Assembly: GCA_030560485.1 (NCBI GenBank)
Contig: JAKTTS010000058.1
Location: 1 to 45,694, forward strand
Reading direction: 5' to 3'
Source of the DNA: Ascoidea tarda (nom. inval.)
Taxonomy: Eukaryota; Ascomycota; Saccharomycetes; Ascoideales; Ascoideaceae
Length of the DNA stretch: 45,694 bases
The notes beneath the pieces were generated by a model. It saw nothing but the letters and a program-made list of their open reading frames with translations. It ran no database searches and was not told the DNA's origin. Below, piece after piece: positions 21,114 through 29,612 of the stretch. A program made the translations under genes and the position numbers. The stretch's first letter is position 1, and every line of letters begins with the position of its first letter.

Positions 21114-22059
21114 CAATAATAATTATAATAATAATTACAATAATTATAATAACATCAATAACGTTAATAGCAGTAGTAATAGTAGTAGTAATAACAACAA
21201 TATTAACAATTTTGGTAACTTTACAAATTTTAACAATTTCAATTCAAATTCTAATTCAATTTATAATTCAAATTCAAATTCAAAGACAATAAATTTTTCA
21301 ATGCCCACATTTAATGATTCTTCAAACTATAATTCTCAACAAAATTCACCACTAAATTATTTTGCTCAGCCAAATATTATCAATAATTCAAGTTCAAATT
21401 ACCAATCAAATTCTCAGACTTCTAGTCCTACACCTTCTGTTTCTTCAATAAATTTATTGACGAACCAAAACACTTCCCCTTCTTTGATATCTTTATCAAC
21501 CCCTCATTCTTCCTCCTCTTCGGCTTCTTCTAATCTTTTGCAGCAAAATAACACCGGCCCTTTATTAAGTAATTCAAATAATTTCAACCATAATTCGGCC
21601 AATATTAATGAGGATAGTAATAATATTCCTACCTTGGAACAATTATCTCAACAATATAGCTCAATGACTCCATTGAACATCGCATCAACCCTTCAGCAAC
21701 CTTCAACTGAGTATTATAACTTGGGCGGTTTTACTAATAATCACAAGTCTTTGAGGAACTCGAATTCTTTGGAAAACATTTTGCAAAGGCCAAGCTCAGT
21801 CAACTCCAATCATAACTTCAATTCGAATAATCATAACATTTGGAGTAATAATAATTTTAGCAATAGTAGTGGTAATTTAACACTATCTTCAACTTTGGTG
21901 AACAATACAATAACAACACCAACTCAAAAAACATTTTTATCCAATAATAATAACAGCGTCAACAACTTTAGTAATGCTAATAGTAACAATAGAAAATTTG
22001 GTTCTTTTGGTGCAACGAGTAACGATATTGATCCAATGTCAAGCTCTGCTTATTTCTGA
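20179..22059 (+). CDS. Asn/Ser-rich prion-like protein, function unknown
   Basis: 626 aa from the first in-frame ATG (MTTYYATQSTSTLISSF). I do not recognise a folded domain. The protein is almost wholly low complexity: Ser/Asn/Thr-rich at the N-terminus, with polyasparagine blocks at about residues 207-232 and 295-330 encoded by AAT/AAC repeats. The less repetitive parts might be functional motifs: YYQYQIIDKALLNY (about 173-186), RVARRAVSTPFFNL (about 235-248), and near the C-terminus PTLEQLSQQYSSMTPLNI and SLRNSNSLENILQR. Such composition is typical of yeast prion-like regulators, RNA-binding cofactors and transcription factors, but no RNA- or DNA-binding fold is visible. A real gene is supported by the uninterrupted frame, the ATG context and the non-repetitive C-terminal third. 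Confidence 0.7.
20795..21170. repeat. AAC/AAT trinucleotide repeats
   Basis: Two interrupted runs of AAC and AAT codons (about 20795-20868 and 21003-21170) inside the Asn-rich gene. Interleaved synonymous AAC and AAT codons suggest older, diversified expansions. Open frames in the other phases here, rich in Ile and Thr, are by-products of the repeat. Confidence 0.85.
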
Positions 22060-22903
22060 TGTTACTGATTAATCTGTTTTGGGTTTCAGTACTATTTATG
22101 TTCTAAGCACTATATATCCTTTCGTTCTTTTTTATCTTTCACTTGATATTGTCTTTTTATTATTCAAAAAGGTTTTAATTTTAATTTTTTTTCCAGTTCA
22201 TTTTCTCTCAAATTACTTTACATTTATATATCCTTATATTTTTACATTTATCTTTTCATTTTCATATTTTTCTATAAATTTTTATAATTTTTATAACTTA
22301 ATACTTTTATAACTTTTATAACTTATTTATTTTTTATTCTTTATTTATTCTTTATTTATTCTTTATTTATTTTTTCCCATTATTTGTGGTGTCTTTATTG
22401 TGTTTTTTTAAAAAGAGATTGTGGAGTTTTCAGGTAAATTTGTGAAATATTATTGGTAAAACTTTTGATAAACAACAGAAAAGAATTCTGAACAGTTGTG
22501 CCTAACCCCAAGAGTGCCTGTTCTCCAGCACATACTGGCTGGTGTGGTGGATATCTTCATGGGCATATCTTTACGCATGCAACCCTCTATTTCATTTACA
22601 TCTGGTAGTTTATGTTTTTATACAGCCTATAATCAATACAACAAATATATTAAGTATTATAACGATTTCTTCGCTCAAAAAAAGCCCAGACGGTTGAGGC
22701 TCCTTTTCTACTCTTCGTCTTTCTCCAGAGAAACAATCTCCAGCCCACTCTTTGATAAGCTCAAACAATTGCTCTGCTGTGTTCGAGCAACACCTCTTCG
22801 TTCTTTGGTTCTATCGTTACTTCACCTGTTGCACTGATCGCTGCTTCCTTCTTTTGCTGCTTCTTTCCCTGTTTCATTCCCCTTTCGCAGCCCATACCAC
22901 AAA
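22060..22903. other. Intergenic region upstream of LSB5
   Basis: The first 400 bp are T-rich, with tandem attctttattt-like units at about 22337-22373, and are probably 3' sequence of the Asn-rich gene. From about 22490 the composition becomes more balanced and should contain the LSB5 promoter. The open frames at 22079, 22496 and 22752 do not look like genes: their composition is biased or they start with non-ATG codons. Confidence 0.55.
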
Positions 22904-24154
22904 ATGGGGTTGTTCTCTGATAACCATCCTTATACCTCTGTCACTGTCACCATCGACCAGCTCTGCGATTCTTCTGATTCCAAGTTTGAGCCTGAGATTC
23001 AGTTGGCTGAGCTCTTGACCTCAATCAAAATCCAGTCTGCTTTGGGGTCTGTGGAGGCTGCCAGGGCCATCAGAAGAAAACTTAAGTATGGCAGCTCTAC
23101 CCAGAAGATGAGAGCCTTGATCTTGTTGGAGTTGTTGGTTTCCAATGGGGGCTCGCCTTTGACTCCCTTATACAACGACGAGAAGCTTATAGACCAGTTG
23201 ATCAAGATGATGAACTCAACCTCAAATACCAGCTCCAGCTCCAATACCAACACTTTGAATCCTAAAATTAAGAAGAAATTGTATCTCTTGAGTTATGGCT
23301 GGCACAACGAGTTCAAAAATGATCCCAGCTATAGGGGTATATCTTCAATCTACAATTATTTGCCCAAAAATATCAAAATAAAGGATAGTTCATCTTCAAA
23401 GAAGCAGATTCCAAAGTTTATGGACGATGAGGCTGATCTATCTGCCACTACTCCCTTTAATGAAGCCCTTCAAAACTCTAGTACCAACTCATCTTCAAAC
23501 ACAACATCAAACATAAATTTCGATACTTCTTACTCAAGACCTTCATCAGCACCTCCTTCTAAATCATCACCTAAACCTAAAACTTTAGCTGATTTACAAA
23601 AGCAATTCAACATCCCCAAGATCAACATTCAGAAAGAAAGACCCAAAATCCAAAGTTTGATATCTGAAGCGTCAATTTCCTCAACTTCTTTGAAAAACTC
23701 TTTATCTTCAATTAATCGAAATAAGGGTGAATTATCCATAGATAATGAAAGAGCGACATTAAATTTTGAAAAATGTAGACAAATCAGAAGAAAAATTTTA
23801 AGATGGTTACAAGTTGTCGAAAATGATGAAGAGTTACTTGGTAGTTTGATCAGTTGCAATGAAGAGTTGGTAGATGCGTTACAAAAATACACTGATTTTG
23901 GTTCTTTCAATGAAAACTCAGTTGGGAAGTCAAAATCGGTCCCAAATGATACTGAATCCAACAGCGAAAGTGATTACAATGGTGACGATAATGGCAATGA
24001 TAGGTTTTCAGTTAGTGGGAAAAGAGCTCCACCTCCACCTCCACCTTCAGCTTCCAAAAACACAATTGACAGTTCCGATGATGAAAATTTTGATCAATCA
24101 ACTGATTCAGATAATGAAAATCCATTTGATGATTCTTATAAACTTCATAATTAA
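22904..24154 (+). CDS. LSB5: Lsb5, VHS-GAT adaptor at the endocytic actin patch
   Basis: Orthologue of yeast Lsb5, which links Las17/WASP, Sla1, Arf3 and ubiquitin in actin-dependent endocytosis and trafficking. It has 416 aa. The ENTH/VHS domain is at about 1-140: MGLFSDNHPYTSVTVTI matches the Lsb5 start, and EAARAIRRKLKYGSSTQKMR is the typical family segment. A Ser-rich linker follows (about 165-225), then a GAT-like helical domain at about 240-335 (RQIRRKILRWLQVVENDEELLGSLI). The tail is acidic and contains a run of prolines (RAPPPPPPS, about residue 373) suited to SH3 binding, and ends with an NPFDD motif. S. cerevisiae Lsb5 (about 354 aa) has the same order. It is convergent with the RING gene. 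Confidence 0.92.
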   Translation: MGLFSDNHPYTSVTVTIDQLCDSSDSKFEPEIQLAELLTSIKIQSALGSVEAARAIRRKLKYGSSTQKMRALILLELLVSNGGSPLTPLYNDEKLIDQLIKMMNSTSNTSSSSNTNTLNPKIKKKLYLLSYGWHNEFKNDPSYRGISSIYNYLPKNIKIKDSSSSKKQIPKFMDDEADLSATTPFNEALQNSSTNSSSNTTSNINFDTSYSRPSSAPPSKSSPKPKTLADLQKQFNIPKINIQKERPKIQSLISEASISSTSLKNSLSSINRNKGELSIDNERATLNFEKCRQIRRKILRWLQVVENDEELLGSLISCNEELVDALQKYTDFGSFNENSVGKSKSVPNDTESNSESDYNGDDNGNDRFSVSGKRAPPPPPPSASKNTIDSSDDENFDQSTDSDNENPFDDSYKLHN

Positions 24155-24570
24155 CTAATAAATTTATTTATATTTATTTTTATTTTAGTTTCTATAAATT
24201 TTTTAGTGTTCCAACAGCTTGATTTTTTTTATTGTACGATAAATTTATATTTAAGTAACTAATTTAGTTTGTTTTTAGTTTGTTTTTAGTTTGTTTTTAG
24301 TTTTTAATGATATCTCATGTAATATTACTTACTGAAAAGTATAAAAGTCAAATAAAAGTCCAAAGAAAGTCAAATGAAAGTCAGGTAAAAGCTAAAGAAA
24401 AGTTAAAAAAAGTTAAAGGTATTAAATAAAAATGAATACTTAATAAAAAGAAACCCGAATCACGAAGAATAAAACCAACAAAATGAACGTATTGAATATA
24501 TAAAACCTAGGTATTGCAGATAAAAAATAAAAAATTCAAATTAGAAAAAGTGCAATCTAAAAAAATAAAT
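24155..24570. other. Convergent intergenic region with tandem repeats
   Basis: AT-rich 3' region shared by LSB5 and the RING gene. It holds a perfect 11-bp repeat (tttgtttttag, three copies) at 24268-24300 and a cluster of near-repeated aaagtca units at about 24345-24400. No open frame of note. Confidence 0.7.
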
Positions 24571-25449
24571 TCAATGAGAGATAGTATGTGAATCGGTTAC
24601 AAGATATTTATAAACATCAAAGTTGCAATAAGGACAGTTTTTCTTAAATTCATCATAACTTTGAAAATGTTTTATGTCAATATCATTAAAAAGCCATTTT
24701 TTAATACATTTGGAGTGATAAATATGAGAGCATGGTAGGCATGTCATTTTGCTCATTAAGGAGAAATTTTCTAAACATATTGAACAAAAATCAGCATCAT
24801 CTTTATAATTGTCATACTCATCCTTATTTTTTGATTTATTGAAGATACTATTAATCGTGTATTTGTTTTTATTATTGTTATTATTGTTGTTATTGTTATT
24901 GTTGTTATTGTTATTGTTATTGTTGTCATTATTATTGTCATTATCAGATTTTTCTCTGATTTTCAAAATTTTATGAGCCTGATTTAAACTCTTGATTTTC
25001 AAACCCTTAAAAGTCGACTTGACCATTTTCAAATTATTAGAATTGAAATAATTAATAAGATCACTTTTTTTGTGTTGGTATTCTAGTTTTTTGTTTGAAT
25101 TATTATGAGATTTATATTTATAATAAAACGTAGACAGAATAATTTTATCAAAATTTTTTCGGTATTTTATAAATCCCTGCTTATAATCAATTGGATTGAA
25201 CCCATCCTCGGAGTCGTTGAAATCAAACATTCGATTGATTAGAATATGGTGTCTTATTTCATCATCAGCAGGTATATTCCTCTGAGGAGGTGGCAAGTTT
25301 GCATCTTCAACCAAGTTTTCCCATGTTTCAATTCTTTGATTTAAAGACTTAAAATCAAATAGATATTCTTTAGCAAAATATGAGAAAAAAGCCAAAATCA
25401 AAGTTATCTTCAAAACAGATAAAATGAAAAAAATGAATTCACTAATCAT
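24571..25449 (-). CDS. Membrane-anchored RING-H2 protein, probable E3 ubiquitin ligase
   Basis: 292 aa. A hydrophobic segment at about residues 3-26 (ILSVLKITLILAFFSYFA) looks like a signal anchor. A charged middle region and a polyasparagine run of about 20 residues (near 172-195) follow. A C-terminal RING-H2 finger has ligands C222, C225, C240, H242, H245, C248, C272 and C275 (SICLENF, CSHIYHSKC, CPYC). The tryptophan after the H2 motif (KKWLF) fits E2 binding. The arrangement suggests an ER or other endomembrane E3 ligase, but I do not recognise a specific orthologue. The loop between the sixth and seventh ligands is long (23 residues). Start at the first ATG, immediately before the hydrophobic segment. 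Confidence 0.8.
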   Translation of the reverse strand: MISEFIFFILSVLKITLILAFFSYFAKEYLFDFKSLNQRIETWENLVEDANLPPPQRNIPADDEIRHHILINRMFDFNDSEDGFNPIDYKQGFIKYRKNFDKIILSTFYYKYKSHNNSNKKLEYQHKKSDLINYFNSNNLKMVKSTFKGLKIKSLNQAHKILKIREKSDNDNNNDNNNNNNNNNNNNNNNNNNKNKYTINSIFNKSKNKDEYDNYKDDADFCSICLENFSLMSKMTCLPCSHIYHSKCIKKWLFNDIDIKHFQSYDEFKKNCPYCNFDVYKYLVTDSHTISH

Positions 25450-26001
25450 TTTGCTGAATGAGCTTTAAACTGTTGTAGCTCTTGATTTTATGCTCCATAT
25501 ATACTTTTCAGCAAAACAGCAATGATTTTAACTATAGCTCCTCTCCTGCTTTTTTCTTTTGCTTTGGTTGTAGTATTTTTGTCGCTTTGATTGTAGTATT
25601 TTGCTTTTATATCGTTTTGATATTCTGAATCAACTTTGTCACTGAGCTGGATCACCGTCCTTGATTTCAACTCCGCGCTACACAAAAATGGGCAAAAAAA
25701 TGAGACAGGACCGTGTTTCTTAGGGTCAGAGCCCTATCTTTGCTCCTATTTTTATTTCTACCCGTTCAGAAATTGGCTTGAATCCGAGGAAAAAAGCCAT
25801 ACCAATGGTAAAGTAGGGCTTGTTAACCAGACATGGATATCCACGAATATGGGCACAATCGAAACATGTAGATAAAGGTAACTACTATACAGTAACACAC
25901 ATTGAAATCACAGCCGTGGGGTGCTCAATTTTATGTTTATAAATCACGCATTTGGTGTTTATTTGAATTTATATCTCTAAAAAAAATCTTGAATCTGAGT
26001 T
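25450..26001. other. Intergenic region between RING gene and PBN1
   Basis: Upstream region of the RING gene and 3' side of PBN1, both on the minus strand. It contains a small inverted repeat (AGGG-tcagag-CCCT, about 25722-25735) in a slightly G+C-richer patch. The short open frames here show no recognisable product. Confidence 0.55.
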
Positions 26002-27654
26002 TTAGTTTTGTTTTTTCAATGCCTTAGCCAGCATTTTTCTTCTGTTCGTGATTAGTTTAGCAAAAATGAAACCGAAAGATAATACCATGACAATTGATGT
26101 CACAATTCTCACAATATTAATGTCATCGAATTTTGGAGCAGGAAGAGAGTACTCGTCCACCAAATACCCACCTTCTGTAAGTGTTTCTGCATTGTGTGTG
26201 GTTTGATTGACAGCACCTGGTTTTAAATGAAAAAATATTGTGTTATCTGTAAAAAATGATTCGTAATTCAATTCTGATTTCAAATCCAACGGATTCCTCT
26301 TGCTATAGGTCTTTTGGTATTTCTCAACTAATTCTTCATAATCAGAAACTTTTAAATTATCACCTTTTTCGGCATAAAATTTATTTAATTTATCAATTGA
26401 TAACTCACAAGCCCAAAAGACCTCTGGTTTTTTCATAAAATGCTTATTTGAATTCGAGCTATTTAATGATGGTTCCAAATATCTGAAATGAAGCGGTATC
26501 TCAATGCTGTTTTTTTTATTAATATCTGCCTGAAATAACCCAATAGATCCCCATTTGTCAATGTTATAAACTGCTTTTTCCAAATCGCTTTCTCCCCATA
26601 ATCCAACTAATTTATAATTTTCTTTTTTAGAATTTTCAACTAATTGATACTTGTCAAAAAAAATCTCCTTGTTAGCTTCATAATATAAAAATAATTCACA
26701 GTCAAACATCTCTTTATTCATAGGCGTTTCATTAGAAAAATCGCTGATCGTAACATGATGTTTCTCATTCAATCCATTAGGCTTTTTGAAAAATGATTCA
26801 AAATTTTGTTCTTTGTAAAATTTGTGACGTGGTTCAATACTGACCATTGTCTTTCTAACTTTCTTAATGTCCTTTTCTGGAAAATTTTTATTGAAATCAT
26901 CAATTTTCAAATTATCTATAAATCCCAATAAAACTAAATCTTGATACTTGATTGATAATTTTCTATCAATTGAAAAAACTCCCAATTCTTTATCAATGTA
27001 TTTTGAGATCATAATCATAGAATTAAAATCAATTCTAGGCCAGTATAAGGTAATGACTATATTGTTTTTATCTTTAAATTTTCCATTATACTCAATTGAA
27101 AAACTGCTAATGAATAACAAATCCCTATTAAATTTGGTTAAGCAATACTGTTTTTTACGATCAGATGATACTTGATTATCATAATCACAAATTAAATTAG
27201 AAATGAATCTTGAAATTTCAGTTGGAACCTCATAATTATTATCTTCATGGTACTGAAAGCTTAAAGGTGTTTGGATGAAATTTTCAATCGATATATTTTT
27301 ATTGTTATCAATGAAACCAAACAACTCATCAAAAGATGTGCTAGCATTAGCGCCATCTTTGGGTTTTAAATAATAATTTAATCCCGATGGAATATTTTTC
27401 GAAAACACTTCTGAATTTCTCAATGTTTCATTGAAAGAACTCCATTCAATCGAAAATTTGTCAATGCCACTCAATTTACTTAAATCAATTAGACTTGATG
27501 GAATAACAAATCTATCTTGCCTCTCGTACTCCCCATTTGGAACAAACCACTTGTTTTCTGACAAAACCAAACCCTCAAGAGGATCTTTTATATTAATTTT
27601 CTTATTGCCTTTATCATCAACCAACAATGTGATTCTTTGCTTGATTGTAGACAT
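26002..27654 (-). CDS. PBN1: Pbn1, essential ER membrane protein of GPI mannosyltransferase I
   Basis: Orthologue of yeast Pbn1 (PIG-X family), the accessory subunit of the Gpi14 mannosyltransferase that adds the first mannose to GPI anchors, also needed for ER protein quality control. It has 550 aa and is mostly luminal. Family-typical segments are LVGLWGESDLEKAVY, IPLHFRYLEPS and PEVFWACEL, in the order expected for PIG-X. There is a single C-terminal transmembrane helix at about 519-538 (VTSIVMVLSFGFIFAKLI) followed by a short basic tail, as in Pbn1. It is longer than S. cerevisiae Pbn1 (416 aa), with extra hydrophilic sequence in the N-terminal half. A CTG codon lies in the tail (RRKM-x-AKAL). 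Confidence 0.85.
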   Translation of the reverse strand: MSTIKQRITLLVDDKGNKKINIKDPLEGLVLSENKWFVPNGEYERQDRFVIPSSLIDLSKLSGIDKFSIEWSSFNETLRNSEVFSKNIPSGLNYYLKPKDGANASTSFDELFGFIDNNKNISIENFIQTPLSFQYHEDNNYEVPTEISRFISNLICDYDNQVSSDRKKQYCLTKFNRDLLFISSFSIEYNGKFKDKNNIVITLYWPRIDFNSMIMISKYIDKELGVFSIDRKLSIKYQDLVLLGFIDNLKIDDFNKNFPEKDIKKVRKTMVSIEPRHKFYKEQNFESFFKKPNGLNEKHHVTISDFSNETPMNKEMFDCELFLYYEANKEIFFDKYQLVENSKKENYKLVGLWGESDLEKAVYNIDKWGSIGLFQADINKKNSIEIPLHFRYLEPSLNSSNSNKHFMKKPEVFWACELSIDKLNKFYAEKGDNLKVSDYEELVEKYQKTYSKRNPLDLKSELNYESFFTDNTIFFHLKPGAVNQTTHNAETLTEGGYLVDEYSLPAPKFDDINIVRIVTSIVMVLSFGFIFAKLITNRRKMLAKALKKQN

Positions 27655-27851
27655 TTTTGTATTGCTAATTGAGAAATAACAATATTATGTCGTAGCCACT
27701 TATTTTCTCAAGCTGTTATTCCCACGATCGAGCGCATCCTGCTAATTGAGGGTTATTGCAATATACATTTAACACAGGTTTCTTTTGCGAGGTTATAATA
27801 CCAGATTACAACATATACTTATAAAATACGATACTAATACATTTACTATAA

Positions 27852-29336
27852 TTAATTATATTGCATATAACGACTTGTGGAGCTGAACTTGATATTTCCC
27901 TTAATGACTTTTTCAACTGCTGCAAGAAAATCTTTTTCAGTTGCAACTTTTCTTCTTGCTCTTATTGCAAACATACCGGCTTCAGTGCAAACAGATCTTA
28001 ATTCAGCCCCAGTAGAGTTTGGACACAATCTACTTATCAATTCCCATCTTATATCTCTTTCACAACTCATTGACTTGGAGTGAATCTTGAAAATACTGGT
28101 TCTTCCTTCCAAGTCAGGCAAACTGAACTCAACTTTTCTATCAATTCTGCCTGGCCTCAATAAAGCAGGATCTAAAGTATTTGGTCTATTTGTCGCAAAC
28201 ATAACCTTTATATTGCCTCTTGCATCAAATCCATCTAATTGAGTAATTAACTCCAACATAGTTCTTTGAACTTCATTATCACCACCAGCACCATCATCGA
28301 ATCTTACACCACCTATAGCATCAATTTCATCAAAAAAGATGATGGATGCATTATTAGTTCTTGCCATTTCAAATAACTCTCTAATCATTCTTGCACCTTC
28401 ACCCACATACTTTTGAACTAATTCAGAACCAATAACACGAATGAAAGTTGCATCAGTTCTATTTGCAACAGCTCTAGCACACAAAGTTTTACCGGTACCA
28501 GGAGGACCGTATAATAATATACCCTTTGGTGGGTCAATTCCAAGAGTAACAAAACGATCACTAGATAAAAGAGGTAACTCAACCACTTCTTTCAACTTTT
28601 CGATTTGCTCTTTACAGCCCCCAATGTCACTATAGGTTACATCGGGTTTTTCTTCAACAGTCATCATCGTTACTGAAGGATCAATTTTTGGTGGTAAAGG
28701 CAACATGATTTCATACTTGGTTCTATCCACACCAACTCTCATTCCCTCTTCTATATCGGTCGGAGAAACTTTTTCGCCTAAACCAACAACAAATTTTGCA
28801 ATCTGTTTTAAGTTTATAACATATTTTGTTTTTTCGGTAGTTGAGGTATTATTATTACCAAAAACTCCGCCTAAAGCTGAGCTGAATAAATTATTAGCAG
28901 TGCTGGAGTTTGGATTGGCAAAATTAAATCTGTTGGAAGAACCAGTATTATTATCAGTGTTATTAGCATCGGCGTTATTATTATTATTATCAGCACTAGA
29001 AGAAGGTTTGATAATTTTTGTACATCTTGCAACGTGTAACGGAGGATCATCGCTCATTCTTTGGTTATCTGCCATGATATCCCATAGATGAGGAGGAGCC
29101 AAACCGGTGTCGCTTTCTTTCACGCCAACCTTTTCCTTTATTAAATCTTCAATGTCTTTAAGGTCCTTCTCTATTTTTTTCAAATTGGTTGCGTATGGAG
29201 CCAACCCATATGTTTTCAATACCTGAATATCATCATCTGTTAATGGCACAATTTTTGCTTGTTTTTTCGAGTTTTCTGCGTCATCCTCATCAGGGACATA
29301 ATTATATTTTTCCCAATTTTCATTGATTCTAGGCAT
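27852..29336 (-). CDS. RPT1: Rpt1, 26S proteasome regulatory ATPase
   Basis: AAA+ ATPase of the 19S base ring, which unfolds substrates and opens the 20S gate. It has 494 aa and is nearly identical to Rpt1/Cim5 over the core: [18 protein letters not shown], then an OB domain starting at [18 protein letters not shown]. Walker A is GPPGTGKT (277-284), Walker B is IIFFDEID (332-339), and the arginine-finger region [17 protein letters not shown] follows. The C-terminus RYMQYN matches yeast Rpt1. It is longer than the 467-aa yeast protein because of an Asn/Ser-rich insert at about residues 112-165. I checked every CAG on the plus strand here: none is in frame, so the gene has no CTG codon. Probable Rpn4-type control: see 29449-29457. 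Confidence 0.97.
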   Translation of the reverse strand: MPRINENWEKYNYVPDEDDAENSKKQAKIVPLTDDDIQVLKTYGLAPYATNLKKIEKDLKDIEDLIKEKVGVKESDTGLAPPHLWDIMADNQRMSDDPPLHVARCTKIIKPSSSADNNNNNADANNTDNNTGSSNRFNFANPNSSTANNLFSSALGGVFGNNNTSTTEKTKYVINLKQIAKFVVGLGEKVSPTDIEEGMRVGVDRTKYEIMLPLPPKIDPSVTMMTVEEKPDVTYSDIGGCKEQIEKLKEVVELPLLSSDRFVTLGIDPPKGILLYGPPGTGKTLCARAVANRTDATFIRVIGSELVQKYVGEGARMIRELFEMARTNNASIIFFDEIDAIGGVRFDDGAGGDNEVQRTMLELITQLDGFDARGNIKVMFATNRPNTLDPALLRPGRIDRKVEFSLPDLEGRTSIFKIHSKSMSCERDIRWELISRLCPNSTGAELRSVCTEAGMFAIRARRKVATEKDFLAAVEKVIKGNIKFSSTSRYMQYN

Positions 29337-29448
29337 TGGTAAGTGATAACTAATTTATGAAAAGTGAATGGAAACTACCTAACCGTTAATTGACAATTTT
29401 TCTGAAATAACTACTTGCTGTACTGACAATTTTGGTGAATTAGAGGTG

Positions 29449-29457
29449 GGAGGCAAA
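29449..29457 (+). promoter_or_regulatory. PACE-like proteasome element upstream of RPT1
   Basis: GGAGGCAAA lies 113 bp upstream of the RPT1 start. It differs at one base from the S. cerevisiae Rpn4 site GGTGGCAAA and shares the AGGCAAA core of the Candida Rpn4 motif. An adjacent GGTGGG at 29445 adds to the resemblance. Rpn4 coordinates proteasome subunit genes in many yeasts, so this is a plausible site. Confidence 0.6.
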
Positions 29458-29612
29458 TGGAAGAAAGTCTCTTAGTGGTTGAATCAGGGTAACTGAAAGA
29501 TCCAGAGAGACGGAAGACATGCACAACAAACAGTACTTGCTTTAAAATGCAGTTACATGCATCGGCTTTTCAATTCGGTTTTTGATCTTTTTAAGTATTT
29601 ATTGTATGATGT

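Noticed and set aside
20591-21292. Ile/Thr-rich frames inside the Asn-rich gene
   Set aside because: They are the alternative phases of AAT/AAC repeats.
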